The translations under genes and the position numbers were made by a program. The notes below the pieces were generated by a model, which did not search any database, was not told the DNA's origin, and saw only the letters and a program-made list of their open reading frames with translations. From contig NZ_CABPSA010000001.1 of the NCBI RefSeq assembly GCF_902459615.1, positions 620,001 to 684,000 on the forward strand: a DNA stretch of 64,000 nucleotides, given 5' to 3'. Each line of letters opens with the position of its first letter. Position 1 is the stretch's first letter. This document shows, piece after piece, positions 18,050-28,081 of the stretch. Source of the stretch: Pandoraea commovens. Lineage in GTDB: Bacteria; Pseudomonadota; Gammaproteobacteria; Burkholderiales; Burkholderiaceae.

Positions 18050-19210
18050 ATGAACAATACCCCGACGCTAGACTGGACCGAAGACGGTCGCCCCGTCACC
18101 GCCCGCTGGCGCTCAGAAGCTGGCGTTACGCCACCGCGTCGCGTCGAAGTCGTCGACGACACCGTGACGGCCGACGAAGCCTATCAACTCGCCTGCGGCG
18201 GCACCGCCCTGCTCTATCGTGGCGATTACCAGAACGCACGTCAGTTGATGCAAGCAATGGCGCGTCGCGTCGACCGCCCGCCGCATCGCCCGCGTCGCAA
18301 ACCGGCCGCCAAGGATGCCCCGGCCCCGAGTCCCGCCGACGCTTTCCACAAGCACCGCATGGCACAGGCGCAACGCGCGCGCATTCTCGGCATGGTGCTG
18401 ATCCCGCTGGACGCCGACTACGGCATTCCGCTGCGTCGCGCCCCGGACGTACGTGAAGCCTGCACCGAAGCATGGGGTGCACCGGACGCTAACCCCTCGG
18501 TCGCCTCGCTGCGTGAAATTCTCGGTCTGATCGGTGCGCACGAGTGGCGCAAGAAGGGTGTCGCGATTCCGGCGCTGGGCGCTTCCATCCACCCGTGGTA
18601 TGGCGTGTTCTCGCCCGTGCGCGGCGAGTATCTCCAACTGATCGATCAGGCACCGCTGCCCTCCACGTCGCTTGCTTTCGACGTCGGTACGGGCACAGGG
18701 GTGATCGCGGCACTGCTGGCGCGTCGCGGCGTTCAACAAGTCATCGGCACCGATCGCGATGCCCGTGCTTTGGCCTGTGCGCGAGAGAACATCACGCGTC
18801 TTGGCTACGACCGCGCGGTGAAGATCGTCGATGCCGACCTGTTCCCGGAAGGCAAGGCACCCCTGATCGTTTGTAATCCGCCGTGGTTGCCCGCGAAGGC
18901 CAACGCGCCCATCGAGCACGCCATTTACGATCCGGACAGCCAGATGCTCAAAGGCTTCCTGAACGGGCTCGCTGCGCATCTGAGCCCTGGCGGCGAAGGC
19001 TGGCTGGTGATGTCAGATCTCGCCGAGCATCTGGGCTTGCGTACGCGTGAGACGCTGCTGTCGTGGATTCACGGTGCGGGGCTCGTGGTGCTGGCGCGTC
19101 ACGACGTCCGTGCCAACCACCCGAAGGCGGCCGACGCCAACGATCCGTTGCATGCCGCGCGACGCGCTGAAGTGACGTCGCTGTGGCGTCTGGGCGTGCG
19201 CCCCGCCTAA
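18050..19210 (+). CDS. Class I SAM-dependent methyltransferase (NPPW type)
   Basis: 386-residue protein with an N-terminal domain of about 190 residues and a Rossmann methyltransferase domain. Motif I is FDVGTGTGVIAALL and motif IV is LIVCNPPWLPA, the (N/D)PPY/W signature of enzymes that methylate amide or ring nitrogen, as in PrmB/PrmC glutamine and RsmC/RlmG guanine methyltransferases. It contains a basic Pro/Arg-rich segment (RPPHRPRRKPAAKD) near residues 80-95. A CATAAT -10-like hexamer lies at 17991-17996, about 50 bases upstream, so it may have its own promoter. Target (protein or rRNA) not known. Confidence 0.85.
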   Translation: MNNTPTLDWTEDGRPVTARWRSEAGVTPPRRVEVVDDTVTADEAYQLACGGTALLYRGDYQNARQLMQAMARRVDRPPHRPRRKPAAKDAPAPSPADAFHKHRMAQAQRARILGMVLIPLDADYGIPLRRAPDVREACTEAWGAPDANPSVASLREILGLIGAHEWRKKGVAIPALGASIHPWYGVFSPVRGEYLQLIDQAPLPSTSLAFDVGTGTGVIAALLARRGVQQVIGTDRDARALACARENITRLGYDRAVKIVDADLFPEGKAPLIVCNPPWLPAKANAPIEHAIYDPDSQMLKGFLNGLAAHLSPGGEGWLVMSDLAEHLGLRTRETLLSWIHGAGLVVLARHDVRANHPKAADANDPLHAARRAEVTSLWRLGVRPA

Positions 19211-19247
19211 GCTAGGGGACGCATGATCGGCAGGTGATTAAAGAGGC

Positions 19248-19269
19248 GCCGACGGCAAACGTCGTCGGC
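19248..19269 (-). terminator. Weak hairpin between convergent genes
   Basis: A 7-bp stem (19248-19254 with 19263-19269) closes an eight-base loop. It lies between the convergent methyltransferase and flavoprotein genes and could end the latter. Only a short T-rich stretch follows on the minus strand. Confidence 0.35.
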
Positions 19270-19279
19270 AAGCATCGGA

Positions 19280-20578
19280 TCAGCGGTTCGCTTCGAGGTA
19301 AGCGGCCGCGCCATCTCCCGCCACACAAGCGCTCGCAAAGCAGGCCGTCAGCAGATAGCCCCCAGTGGGCGCTTCCCAGTCCAGCATCTCGCCCGCGCAG
19401 AACACGCCGGGCAGCGCCTTCACCATCAGTTGGGCATCCAGCGATTCCAGCGACACGCCGCCGGCGCTGCTGATCACTTCGGCAATCGGCCTGACCCTGA
19501 GCAACGTCAACGGCAAGCGCTTGATGCCTGCGGCCAGCGCTGCGGGATCGTTGAACGTCTCGCGAGACAAACATTCGCGCAGCAGTGCGGCCTTGACGCC
19601 TGCGATGCCCAAACGGCTCTGCAAGTGGCTCGCCATCGAACGTGACCCGCGCGGACGCGCCACTTCGCCCGCCACGCGCTCCGCGCTCCAGTCCGGCAGC
19701 AAATCCAGATAGATCTGCGCACTACCGTTCGACCGGATGGCGTCGCGAATCGGCGCGCACATCGCATAGACGAGGCTGCCTTCGATGCCGTGTTCGGAAA
19801 TCACGAATTCGCCCTGGCGCGTGGTGCCGTCGGGCAACGTCATCGTGACGGACTTCACCGGATGCCCCGCGAAGCGCTCGCGCATGTGCGGCGTCCAGTC
19901 CGTCTCGAAGCCCGCATTCGCCGGAATCAGCGGCGCGACACTCACGCCGTGCTCGCGCAATGACGGCACCCACGCGGCGTCCGACCCCAGTTGCGGCCAG
20001 CTCGCGCCGCCGAGCGTCAGCACCACCGCTTTCGCACGCACCTGACGCTCACCGGTCGGCGTGGCAAAGCGCAGATGGTTCGGCCCTGCGGCGGCATTCT
20101 CGTCCCACCCGAGCCAACGATGCCGCACATGCAGACGAACCCCCGCTGCGCGCAGCCGCGATAGCCACGCACGCAACAACGGTGCCGCTTTCATGTCGAC
20201 GGGAAACACACGGCCGGACGTGCCCACGAACGTGTCGATACCCAAGCGGTGCGACCACGAGCGCACGTCGTCCGCGCTGAAACGACGCAACCACTGACCG
20301 ACGGCCCCGGCGCGCTTGCCGTAGCGCGCCACGAACGGCTCGGCGGGTTCGCTATGCGTGAGGTTCATGCCACCTTTGCCCGCCATCAGGAACTTGCGCC
20401 CGACCGAAGGCATGGCGTCGTACACGTCCACGCGCCAGCCCGCCGCCGACAGCACTTCGGCCGCCATCAGACCGGCCGGTCCCGCGCCGATCACCGCCAC
20501 ATCGACACCATCGATGGCGCCGGTCGGTGCAGCGTTCAGATCGTCGGATAGGGAATGAGGTGCGTTCAATGGGGGCAT
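19280..20578 (-). CDS. NAD(P)/FAD-dependent oxidoreductase (HI0933/BaiN family)
   Basis: 432-residue flavoprotein. The FAD-binding motif GxGxxG is in VAVIGAGPAGLMAAEVLSAA near residues 28-47, followed by the family signature GRKFLMAGKGGMNLTHSEP. Near the C-terminus are LITSAGG-type residues (VISSAGGVSLESLD) and the FAD-contact segment GVFCAGEMLDWEAPTGGY. The closest family is the HI0933-like set with reported enoate-reductase or unknown activity. The physiological substrate is unknown. The gene stands alone, convergent with a methyltransferase and divergent from another. Confidence 0.88.
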   Translation of the reverse strand: MPPLNAPHSLSDDLNAAPTGAIDGVDVAVIGAGPAGLMAAEVLSAAGWRVDVYDAMPSVGRKFLMAGKGGMNLTHSEPAEPFVARYGKRAGAVGQWLRRFSADDVRSWSHRLGIDTFVGTSGRVFPVDMKAAPLLRAWLSRLRAAGVRLHVRHRWLGWDENAAAGPNHLRFATPTGERQVRAKAVVLTLGGASWPQLGSDAAWVPSLREHGVSVAPLIPANAGFETDWTPHMRERFAGHPVKSVTMTLPDGTTRQGEFVISEHGIEGSLVYAMCAPIRDAIRSNGSAQIYLDLLPDWSAERVAGEVARPRGSRSMASHLQSRLGIAGVKAALLRECLSRETFNDPAALAAGIKRLPLTLLRVRPIAEVISSAGGVSLESLDAQLMVKALPGVFCAGEMLDWEAPTGGYLLTACFASACVAGDGAAAYLEANR

Positions 20579-20839
20579 GCTGGATCATGAAGAAGACCGA
20601 CGACGGGAAGCCCGCGCGGCAAGGCCGCCATTGTCCCACATCGGTGACGCATGAAGCCCTCAAACGCCCTGTCGATGTGACGCAAGGGGGCCGCCATTCA
20701 CTGAATATTCGACGCTTTGGCGTTACAATCGCTCCCCCGCAATTTTCATCCGTCCTGACGCCATCGAGACGCCTGCCCGGCCACCGCTGCCGATGCACGC
20801 TTGCCGTTCGCGCCGAGGACGTCACACGTGGAGTCGCGC

Positions 20840-21589
20840 ATGTCGTCATCCGAACCGTCGTCGATGGGACGCACCGCTTACGCCAGTTTCGCCGAACGCT
20901 ACGCCGAGATTGCCGTCACCAAACCGCACAACGCGCTCTACGAGCGCCCTGCCACGCGCCAGTTGCTGGGCGACGTCGCCGGTCTGCATGTGCTCGATGC
21001 GGGCTGTGGGCCGGGCATCAACAGCGCGTGGCTTGTCGAGCAAGGAGCCAAAGTCCACGGCATCGATGTGACGCCCGAAATGATTGCGCTGGCGCGCGAG
21101 CGTTGTCAGGGCATGGTCGCCGCTTTCGACGTGCAAGACCTTGGCGCACCGTTCGTCACACTCGCCGACGACAGCTTCGACGCGATCGTCAGTGCCCTCG
21201 CACTCGATTACGTGGAAGACCTCGGCCCGACGTTCCGTGAATTCGCGCGCGTCGCCAAACCCGGCGCCACGTTGGTCTGGTCGATGGGACACCCCATGCG
21301 CGACTGGCTCGACGAGCGCACGCGGCGCAACCGCAGCTACTTCGAGATCACGCGCTTCGGGATGTACTGGAGTGGCTTCGGCGAGCCGAAGCCCTTTGTC
21401 GAGTCTTACCGTCGTCCGCTGGCAGGCATTCTCAACGCCGCTGCGGCGGCTGGCTGGCAGCTTGAACACATGGTCGAACCGCTCCCGCTGCCGGAGATGA
21501 AAGCCGTCAGCCCCCGGCTTTATGACGAGCTATCCCTTGCCCCCGCCTTCATGTGTCTGCGGGCACGGCTGGCGAAGCCCGCGCGTTAA
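20840..21589 (+). CDS. Class I SAM-dependent methyltransferase (UbiE/small-molecule type)
   Basis: 249-residue enzyme with motif I HVLDAGCGPGINSAWL, the acidic motif II HGIDVTPEMI and motif IV FDAIVSALALDYVEDLG. This fold serves small molecules or lipids more often than nucleic acids. I start at the ATG at 20840, which has a GTGGAG site seven bases upstream; the frame extends 13 codons further without a ribosome site. It is divergent from the flavoprotein gene across about 260 bases, where a TACAAT hexamer at 20724-20729 may serve as a -10. Confidence 0.85.
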   Translation: MSSSEPSSMGRTAYASFAERYAEIAVTKPHNALYERPATRQLLGDVAGLHVLDAGCGPGINSAWLVEQGAKVHGIDVTPEMIALARERCQGMVAAFDVQDLGAPFVTLADDSFDAIVSALALDYVEDLGPTFREFARVAKPGATLVWSMGHPMRDWLDERTRRNRSYFEITRFGMYWSGFGEPKPFVESYRRPLAGILNAAAAAGWQLEHMVEPLPLPEMKAVSPRLYDELSLAPAFMCLRARLAKPAR

Positions 21590-21630
21590 GTTGGATACAG
21601 GTCTGGCGCAGGTCGTATCGCTTTGAATCG

Positions 21631-21822
21631 TCACGACTCGTCGCGTGCACCCCACGGAATCAGCATCGTGGCGGTGCAAGTCGCCCCCACCAGCACGGCA
21701 GCTACGCCGTAGCGGGACACCTCGGGCAGATTGAAGAGCAAACCGTGGATTGTGGCGAAAATGCCGCCCAGCATCACGAACGCGGCGATGGAGGCAATGC
21801 AGACGCGGGTATCGGAGCACAT
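21631..21822 (-). CDS. Small two-helix membrane protein (DUF2964-like), paralog 1
   Basis: 63 residues: MCSDTRVCIASIAAFVMLGG, then FATIHGLLFN and a second hydrophobic segment (VAAVLVGATCTATMLIPWG). A GAGG site precedes the ATG. The core pattern RV-x-IASIAAF-x2-LGG-x-FATIHGLL is shared with the gene starting at 22248, so the two are tandem duplicates that have diverged. The layout resembles the Burkholderia DUF2964 family, which I recall as small membrane proteins of unknown function; that assignment is tentative. Confidence 0.75.
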   Translation of the reverse strand: MCSDTRVCIASIAAFVMLGGIFATIHGLLFNLPEVSRYGVAAVLVGATCTATMLIPWGARDES

Positions 21823-22038
21823 ACGTCACCTCGCAACGAGGCCACGCCCGTTGCGAAGCCAATGCTTCGATCGCGATACTTCGCGAGACCGCCAGCGACG
21901 CCACATCGGCGCACGCCGGGGCCGTGCAAGCTTCGGACGGCTTCGACGGCGTCCCTCGATTTCAGTGTAGGACGCCGTTGCGCAAACGGTAAGCCGACCG
22001 TCGCCGGTCTGGCCTTCGTGCGGCGAAAATAGCGGAAG

Positions 22039-22248
22039 TCAGGACTTTGTCTTAGTCTCGGCCTCGCTGTCGCGTGGCCAGGGTGTGAGCATCACGACGA
22101 CGAACAAGATGCCGAATAGCACCGTGACCACGCCACCGTGCATCACGTGCGTCTTGTCGTAGAGCAGTCCGTGAATAGTGGCGAATGCCCCGCCAAGCGT
22201 CATGAAGGCCGCAATCGAGGCGATGACGACGCGAAATTCCGAGCCCAT
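22039..22248 (-). CDS. Small two-helix membrane protein (DUF2964-like), paralog 2
   Basis: 69 residues: MGSEFRVVIASIAAFMTLGG, then AFATIHGLLYDK, a second hydrophobic segment (VVTVLFGILFVVVMLTPW) and a charged tail rich in Lys and Glu. A clear AAGGAG site lies five bases before the ATG. It is the sister of the protein encoded at 21631-21822, separated by about 215 bases on the same strand. An FNR/ANR-type box lies about 145 bases upstream, so the pair may respond to oxygen. Function unknown. Confidence 0.8.
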   Translation of the reverse strand: MGSEFRVVIASIAAFMTLGGAFATIHGLLYDKTHVMHGGVVTVLFGILFVVVMLTPWPRDSEAETKTKS

Positions 22249-22387
22249 AGCGACTCCTTATAGTTATCGGCAATGGTGCCGCGCGCGACGCTTCATCCGT
22301 TCGCTGAGTAACTTCTTTCGCGGCAACACCAGTGTACGCCGAACGCTATGGCGCGCCAATTGAGTCGTATGCCTAACCATCCGGAGT

Positions 22388-22401
22388 TTGATGCGCGTCA
22401 A
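22388..22401. promoter_or_regulatory. FNR/ANR/DNR-type box
   Basis: TTGAT-GCGC-GTCAA matches the TTGAT-N4-ATCAA/GTCAA consensus of FNR-family regulators. If it activates the minus-strand gene starting at 22248 with the usual -41.5 spacing, transcription would begin near 22353. No plus-strand gene lies close to it. Confidence 0.55.
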
Positions 22402-22506
22402 CATCTCGGCGCTTTGCAGCCGAGCGAAACCCCGCCGGACCCTACCTTCACCTCATGGGAGGACGGCTGACTGCGAGATGTCGCTCAATTGACGGCTGAC
22501 AGTTGC

Positions 22507-22800
22507 TTAACGGCGCGCGCTCTGACTTTGCGCCCAGCGGAAATGCCCGCTGCGCAGCAGGACGGGACCGGGAAGTCCCATCGCGAGATATTCGCGCGTG
22601 AGGGCATGGATGCGGCTGCGACCGTGTTCGAACGCGTGAAGCAGGTCGTCAGCGCGTGCCGAGTGGGCGTGAAAGTGGGATTCCAACGCTTCGGCGGAGA
22701 CGGCACAATCGATCGGCCGACCATTGACGACGACGGCAAACTCGATCGTCAGCTCTTCGTAATTGAACATGGGACGGTGATCCGGAAACTCGATCTGCAT
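22507..22800 (-). CDS. DUF1488 family protein
   Basis: 97-residue soluble protein beginning MQIEFPDHRPMFNYEELTIE. The pattern of an early FPD, then FAVVVNGRPIDCAVSAEALESHF, fits DUF1488, a small family of unknown function common in Burkholderia. I start at the ATG at 22800 with a GGGGGTG site; the frame extends 24 codons further upstream, but that part is not family-like. It lies downstream of the FMN reductase gene across about 220 bases, so co-transcription is uncertain. Confidence 0.7.
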   Translation of the reverse strand: MQIEFPDHRPMFNYEELTIEFAVVVNGRPIDCAVSAEALESHFHAHSARADDLLHAFEHGRSRIHALTREYLAMGLPGPVLLRSGHFRWAQSQSARR

Positions 22801-23019
22801 GGCGGCACCCCCGGGTTGACGAAAGGACGCAATCGACGTGTCGGCCGACACGTTCCATCCAGCATAGTGCATCGCTGGACGATCGGAAAATTGCGTCGCT
22901 TATCGGTTCGTCACGATCGATTGGGGAAGGTTCCGGATCGCTCAACTTTCGACATTTAACGTTAATTAATCACCGTAAGCTAATGATTAATAACGACTAC
23001 CGCATCCAGAAACGTTGCG
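22801..23019. other. AT-rich intergenic stretch
   Basis: The part around 22940-23005 is strikingly AT-rich for this genome and includes the self-complementary TTAACGTTAA and several TTAAT repeats. It separates the FMN reductase stop from the DUF1488 gene and probably carries the DUF1488 promoter. I see no hairpin terminator and no coding frame. Confidence 0.4.
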
Positions 23020-23568
23020 CTAGCCGAGAAACTCGACGAAGCCTGCGACAAAATCCTTCACTTGCTGACGTACAGCCTCGTCCACGAGATTGCCCTCTGC
23101 GTCGACGGCCTTGTTCGCATGCGACACCATCAACCGCCCCTGCCACCAGGGTGTGGTCTGCAAAGTGTGCAGCACCGGCAACCAGGCGTTCTGGCTAAGG
23201 ATGGTGCCGAAACCGCCGGGCGATGCGCCCATGATCGCCACCGGCTTGTTGCGAAACACCCGTGCACTATCTGCTGGCGGACGCGATAGCCAATCGAGCG
23301 CATTCTTGAACACGCCCGGCATGCCGTTGTTGTACTCGGGGGTCGCGAGCAGCAGACCGTCGGCCTGTGCAATAGCGTCCTTCAGGGCCGTGACCGCCGA
23401 AGGGATCCCCTCGCTCGCTTCGAGATCGCCGTCATACAGCGGAATGCCGTGAAGGGTCCTGACGTCCAGGGTAACGCCCGCCGGTGCCACCGCCTTGGCG
23501 GCCATCAGCAACGCCGTGTTGTAAGAGCCCTTGCGCAGGCTGCCGGACAAACCAATGATCGTCGTCAT
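23020..23568 (-). CDS. NADPH-dependent FMN reductase / quinone reductase
   Basis: 182-residue flavodoxin-like enzyme. The FMN phosphate loop is LSGSLRKGSYN at residues 7-17, and the family segment TPEYNNGMPGVFKNALDWLS binds the flavin ring. These ChrR/azoreductase-like proteins reduce quinones, chromate or azo dyes by two electrons and protect against redox cycling. The gene follows astB by 64 bases on the same strand, with a weak hairpin in between, so it could be partly co-expressed with the arginine genes. Physiological electron acceptor unknown. Confidence 0.88.
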   Translation of the reverse strand: MTTIIGLSGSLRKGSYNTALLMAAKAVAPAGVTLDVRTLHGIPLYDGDLEASEGIPSAVTALKDAIAQADGLLLATPEYNNGMPGVFKNALDWLSRPPADSARVFRNKPVAIMGASPGGFGTILSQNAWLPVLHTLQTTPWWQGRLMVSHANKAVDAEGNLVDEAVRQQVKDFVAGFVEFLG

Positions 23569-23591
23569 CGAATCGACTCCTTTGTCGTTGC

Positions 23592-23618
23592 AAAACGGAA
23601 TGTGTTGGCGGCAACACG
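23592..23618 (-). terminator. Weak hairpin after astB
   Basis: A 6-bp stem (23602-23607 with 23612-23617, loop GCGG) is followed on the minus strand by a short T-run about six bases on. It may partly end astDB transcription before the FMN reductase gene. Confidence 0.4.
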
Positions 23619-23632
23619 ACGCTCGGCGCCGG

Positions 23633-24994
23633 TCACGCCACGCGCTGGAAGGGATACAGGCTGCCGAGACCGAGCAGTCGCGTCAGCTCGTCGAGCGCGG
23701 TGCGGCACTCGTCCAGCAACGCCGGATCGGCGAGATCAGCCACCGCCAACCGGTCGCGGTAGTGACGCTTCACCCAATCGGTCAACGTGGCGTAGCGAGC
23801 ATCGTCCATCCATAGCCCCGCATGCGCCGCCTGACGCTCTTCGTCGGTGAGTACCACACGCAGCCGCAGACACGCCGGTCCGCCGCCGTTACGCATGCTT
23901 TCGCGCAAATCGAAGACGTGCAGCTCGCGAATCGGCCCGCCGCTGGCGACCAGCGACTCCAGATAACGCCATACTGCCGGGCGCTCGCGACATTCCTGTG
24001 GCACGACCAGTCGCATGCCGCCCCCCGCCTCCGGCGCTCTCGCAAGCAGCTGACTGTTGAACAGGTAACTGCCCACAGTGTCTTCCATCGATACGTCGGT
24101 AGCCGAGACCTCGACGACTTCGAGCGACGTACCCTGTGCGGCCAGCCGTTCGCGCAGCGTGGCCAGCACGGCCGCCTGATCGAGGAATGCCTGTGCATGA
24201 CAGAACAGCACGTTGCCGTTGCCCACCGCAATCACATCGTTATGGAAGACACCCGCGTCGATGGCGTCGGGATGTTGCTGGGCGAAAACGACATCCGCCT
24301 CGTTCAGTCCGTGCAGGCGGCCGATGGCCTGACTCGCCTGCAACGTCTGACGGGCGGGAAAGCGCCGGGGCGCTGCGGCGGTAGCGAGGTCGTCGCGACC
24401 GTAGACGAAGAACTCGACGCCGCGCTCTCCATACGCACCACACAGCCGCGTGTGGTTCGCGGCCCCCTCATCGCCGAGCGACGGCCAGCCGGGCAACGCG
24501 TCGTGATGCGCAAAGTGGGCCTCGTCGGGAAATGCGGCACGCAGTACGCGCGATGTGGTCTCGTGTTCGATGGCGCGGTGCAGCTTGCTGCAAAGGTTCG
24601 CGGCAGTGAAGTGCACTCGGCCGTCGGAGGTGTCGGCCGACGGACTGACGGTCGCGGCATTGGCCGTCCACATGCTCGCCGCCGAGCAGGCGGCCCCCAG
24701 TAGTCCCGGTGCGCTGCGAGCAGCGTCACGGATGACGGTGGCGTCGTCCCCCGAAAACCCGAGCGTGCGCAACAACGCGACGGACGGACGCTCTTGCGGC
24801 GGCAACACGCCCTGCGCATAGCCCATATCGGCCAGCGCTTTCATCTTGGCGAGCCCCTGTAACGCGGCCTCGCGCGGATTGGATACGCGATTGGCGTTGT
24901 TGGCTGACGCCACGTTGCCAAACGATAAACCCGCGTAGTTGTGCGTGGGGCCAACCAATCCGTCGAAGTTGGCTTCGAGGGCAAAGCGCGTCAT
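23633..24994 (-). CDS. astB: N-succinylarginine dihydrolase AstB
   Basis: 453-residue cytoplasmic enzyme, AST pathway step 2: succinylarginine to succinylornithine, two ammonia and CO2. The N-terminus has the family signature [20 protein letters not shown]. The later segment [16 protein letters not shown] contains the catalytic Cys of this amidinotransferase-fold family. The length is normal for AstB. An AGGA site precedes the ATG. It follows astD by 83 bases on the same strand. The earlier enzymes AstC and AstA are encoded about 30 kb away in this window. Confidence 0.96.
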   Translation of the reverse strand: MTRFALEANFDGLVGPTHNYAGLSFGNVASANNANRVSNPREAALQGLAKMKALADMGYAQGVLPPQERPSVALLRTLGFSGDDATVIRDAARSAPGLLGAACSAASMWTANAATVSPSADTSDGRVHFTAANLCSKLHRAIEHETTSRVLRAAFPDEAHFAHHDALPGWPSLGDEGAANHTRLCGAYGERGVEFFVYGRDDLATAAAPRRFPARQTLQASQAIGRLHGLNEADVVFAQQHPDAIDAGVFHNDVIAVGNGNVLFCHAQAFLDQAAVLATLRERLAAQGTSLEVVEVSATDVSMEDTVGSYLFNSQLLARAPEAGGGMRLVVPQECRERPAVWRYLESLVASGGPIRELHVFDLRESMRNGGGPACLRLRVVLTDEERQAAHAGLWMDDARYATLTDWVKRHYRDRLAVADLADPALLDECRTALDELTRLLGLGSLYPFQRVA

Positions 24995-25077
24995 GTGAAT
25001 TCCTGAGAGAAAAACCCAAATCCTGGGACGAAAAACCTACGGCACTGCGTACAGCAATCTGCGGGATTGTGCCTGAA

Positions 25078-26694
<1,617 letters not shown>

Positions 26695-26757
26695 TCACAT
26701 GACAGTCACCCCATGGACACGCATAGAATACGAGTCAGCTTTAGGAGAATGCTCATC

Positions 26758-27837
26758 ATGACCGACGCCAAACGTTCGGCCCTTCGTCATTGGCTCAGTG
26801 ACGTACGCGAATCGCGAGATCACCCGCATGACGCAGGCATCGATCCTTGCGGTGTGCACTGGCAGCGGCACGCAGAGGGCGTGTTGGAATTGACGCCGTC
26901 CGGGATGGATGCAACCGCCACGACGTCAGATGCGGCCGACGGCAAATCCCCATCAGCAGCGGAACAACCGAGTCATCGTTATGACGCCGTCCTCTCCTGC
27001 GGCATTCACGGAGACGAGACGGCTCCCATCGAAATCGTCGACGGCATCTTGCGCGACATCGCCGACGGAAAATTGACGCTGCGCGAGCGTGTGCTCGTCG
27101 TGCTCGGCAACCCGGATGCCGTGCGTGCAGGCAAGCGCTATCTCGAGTACGACCTCAACCGCCTGTTCCAGGGCGCGCATGCCAAGCGTGCAGAGTCACC
27201 GGCCGTTCAGCGCGCACGCGAGCTGGAAGTCATCGTGGCGCAGTTCTTTGCGGGGGTGGACGGCGTGCGCCGTCAGCGACGTCACGTCGACATGCACACC
27301 GCGATTCGCGCTTCGCTGTTCCCCCGCTTCGCGGTCGTGCCGGGCACTCCGGAACGTCCCCCTCGGGCGGCCTGGTTCGACGCCCTCGCCGCCGCCGATA
27401 TCGAAGCGACGATGCGCACCGAACAGCCGTCCGTCACGTTCTCGTACTACACCTGCGCGCGCTTCGGGGCCGAGAGTTGCACGCTGGAGCTGGGCAAGGT
27501 CGCGCCCTTCGGCGAGAACCCGCTGGCGGACTTCGCGGGCATCGACGCCGCGTTGCGCCGATGGTTGTCCGGGGGTGACATGGCGGCGCGCGAAGATGGA
27601 CAGGTGTTGCAGGCGAGGCGCTTTCGTGTCGCAGCCGAAATCGTGCGCCGTACGGATGCATTCGTCCTCGACGTGCCCGCCGACACGCCGAACTTCACGG
27701 CGTATCCCGCAGGCACCGTACTGGCGCGCGACGGCGAGAACACCTACACCGTTTCGCATCCTGAAGAGCGCATCGTGTTTCCCAATCCGGATGTAGCGAA
27801 CGGCCTGCGTGCAGGCGTCATGGTCGTGCCCGAGTAA
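26758..27837 (+). CDS. astE: Succinylglutamate desuccinylase AstE
   Basis: 359-residue zinc carboxypeptidase-like enzyme that splits succinylglutamate into glutamate and succinate, the last AST step. Zinc ligands appear in CGIHGDETAP (His and Glu) and HVDMHTAIR (His), and the catalytic Glu region is SCTLELGKVAPFGEN. Residues 40-72 form a Ser/Ala/Thr-rich insertion that makes it a little longer than usual. I start at the ATG at 26758, ten bases after AGGAG; an ATG three codons earlier sits too close to that site. A TAGAAT hexamer at 26724-26729 may be the -10. It points away from astD. Confidence 0.93.
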   Translation: MTDAKRSALRHWLSDVRESRDHPHDAGIDPCGVHWQRHAEGVLELTPSGMDATATTSDAADGKSPSAAEQPSHRYDAVLSCGIHGDETAPIEIVDGILRDIADGKLTLRERVLVVLGNPDAVRAGKRYLEYDLNRLFQGAHAKRAESPAVQRARELEVIVAQFFAGVDGVRRQRRHVDMHTAIRASLFPRFAVVPGTPERPPRAAWFDALAAADIEATMRTEQPSVTFSYYTCARFGAESCTLELGKVAPFGENPLADFAGIDAALRRWLSGGDMAAREDGQVLQARRFRVAAEIVRRTDAFVLDVPADTPNFTAYPAGTVLARDGENTYTVSHPEERIVFPNPDVANGLRAGVMVVPE

Positions 27838-27879
27838 ATCAGGTGCGGGACAGGCCGACGGTTGGCGACGTTTTGCGTG

Positions 27880-27905
27880 ATTGCCGGTGACGTGTCACTG
27901 GCAAT
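27880..27905. repeat. 26-base near-perfect palindrome
   Basis: Two 12-base arms (27880-27891 and 27894-27905) match at 11 of 12 positions around a GT centre. No T-run follows, so it looks more like an operator or a protein-binding site than a terminator. It is 42 bases after astE and about 180 bases before the unassigned 28082 gene. Confidence 0.6.
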
Positions 27906-28081
27906 GCGCGACGGCACCTACGCAGGATTGCGAATGAACGTTTTTAAACGCCTGTCCGAGCGTCGTCGTGGCGCGGGGATACGGGTAGCATCGCCCACTT
28001 CATTTCTCCTGCGAAACGGCCGCGGGCGGCGCGGGTAGAGGGAATCGGGAAAACGCGCGTGTCCGGCCGTCCACCGACGAC

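Noticed and set aside
23020-24994. FMN reductase as an integral AST pathway gene
   Set aside because: It is only 64 bases from astB, but a hairpin lies between them and no AST step needs a quinone reductase, so co-location is not enough.
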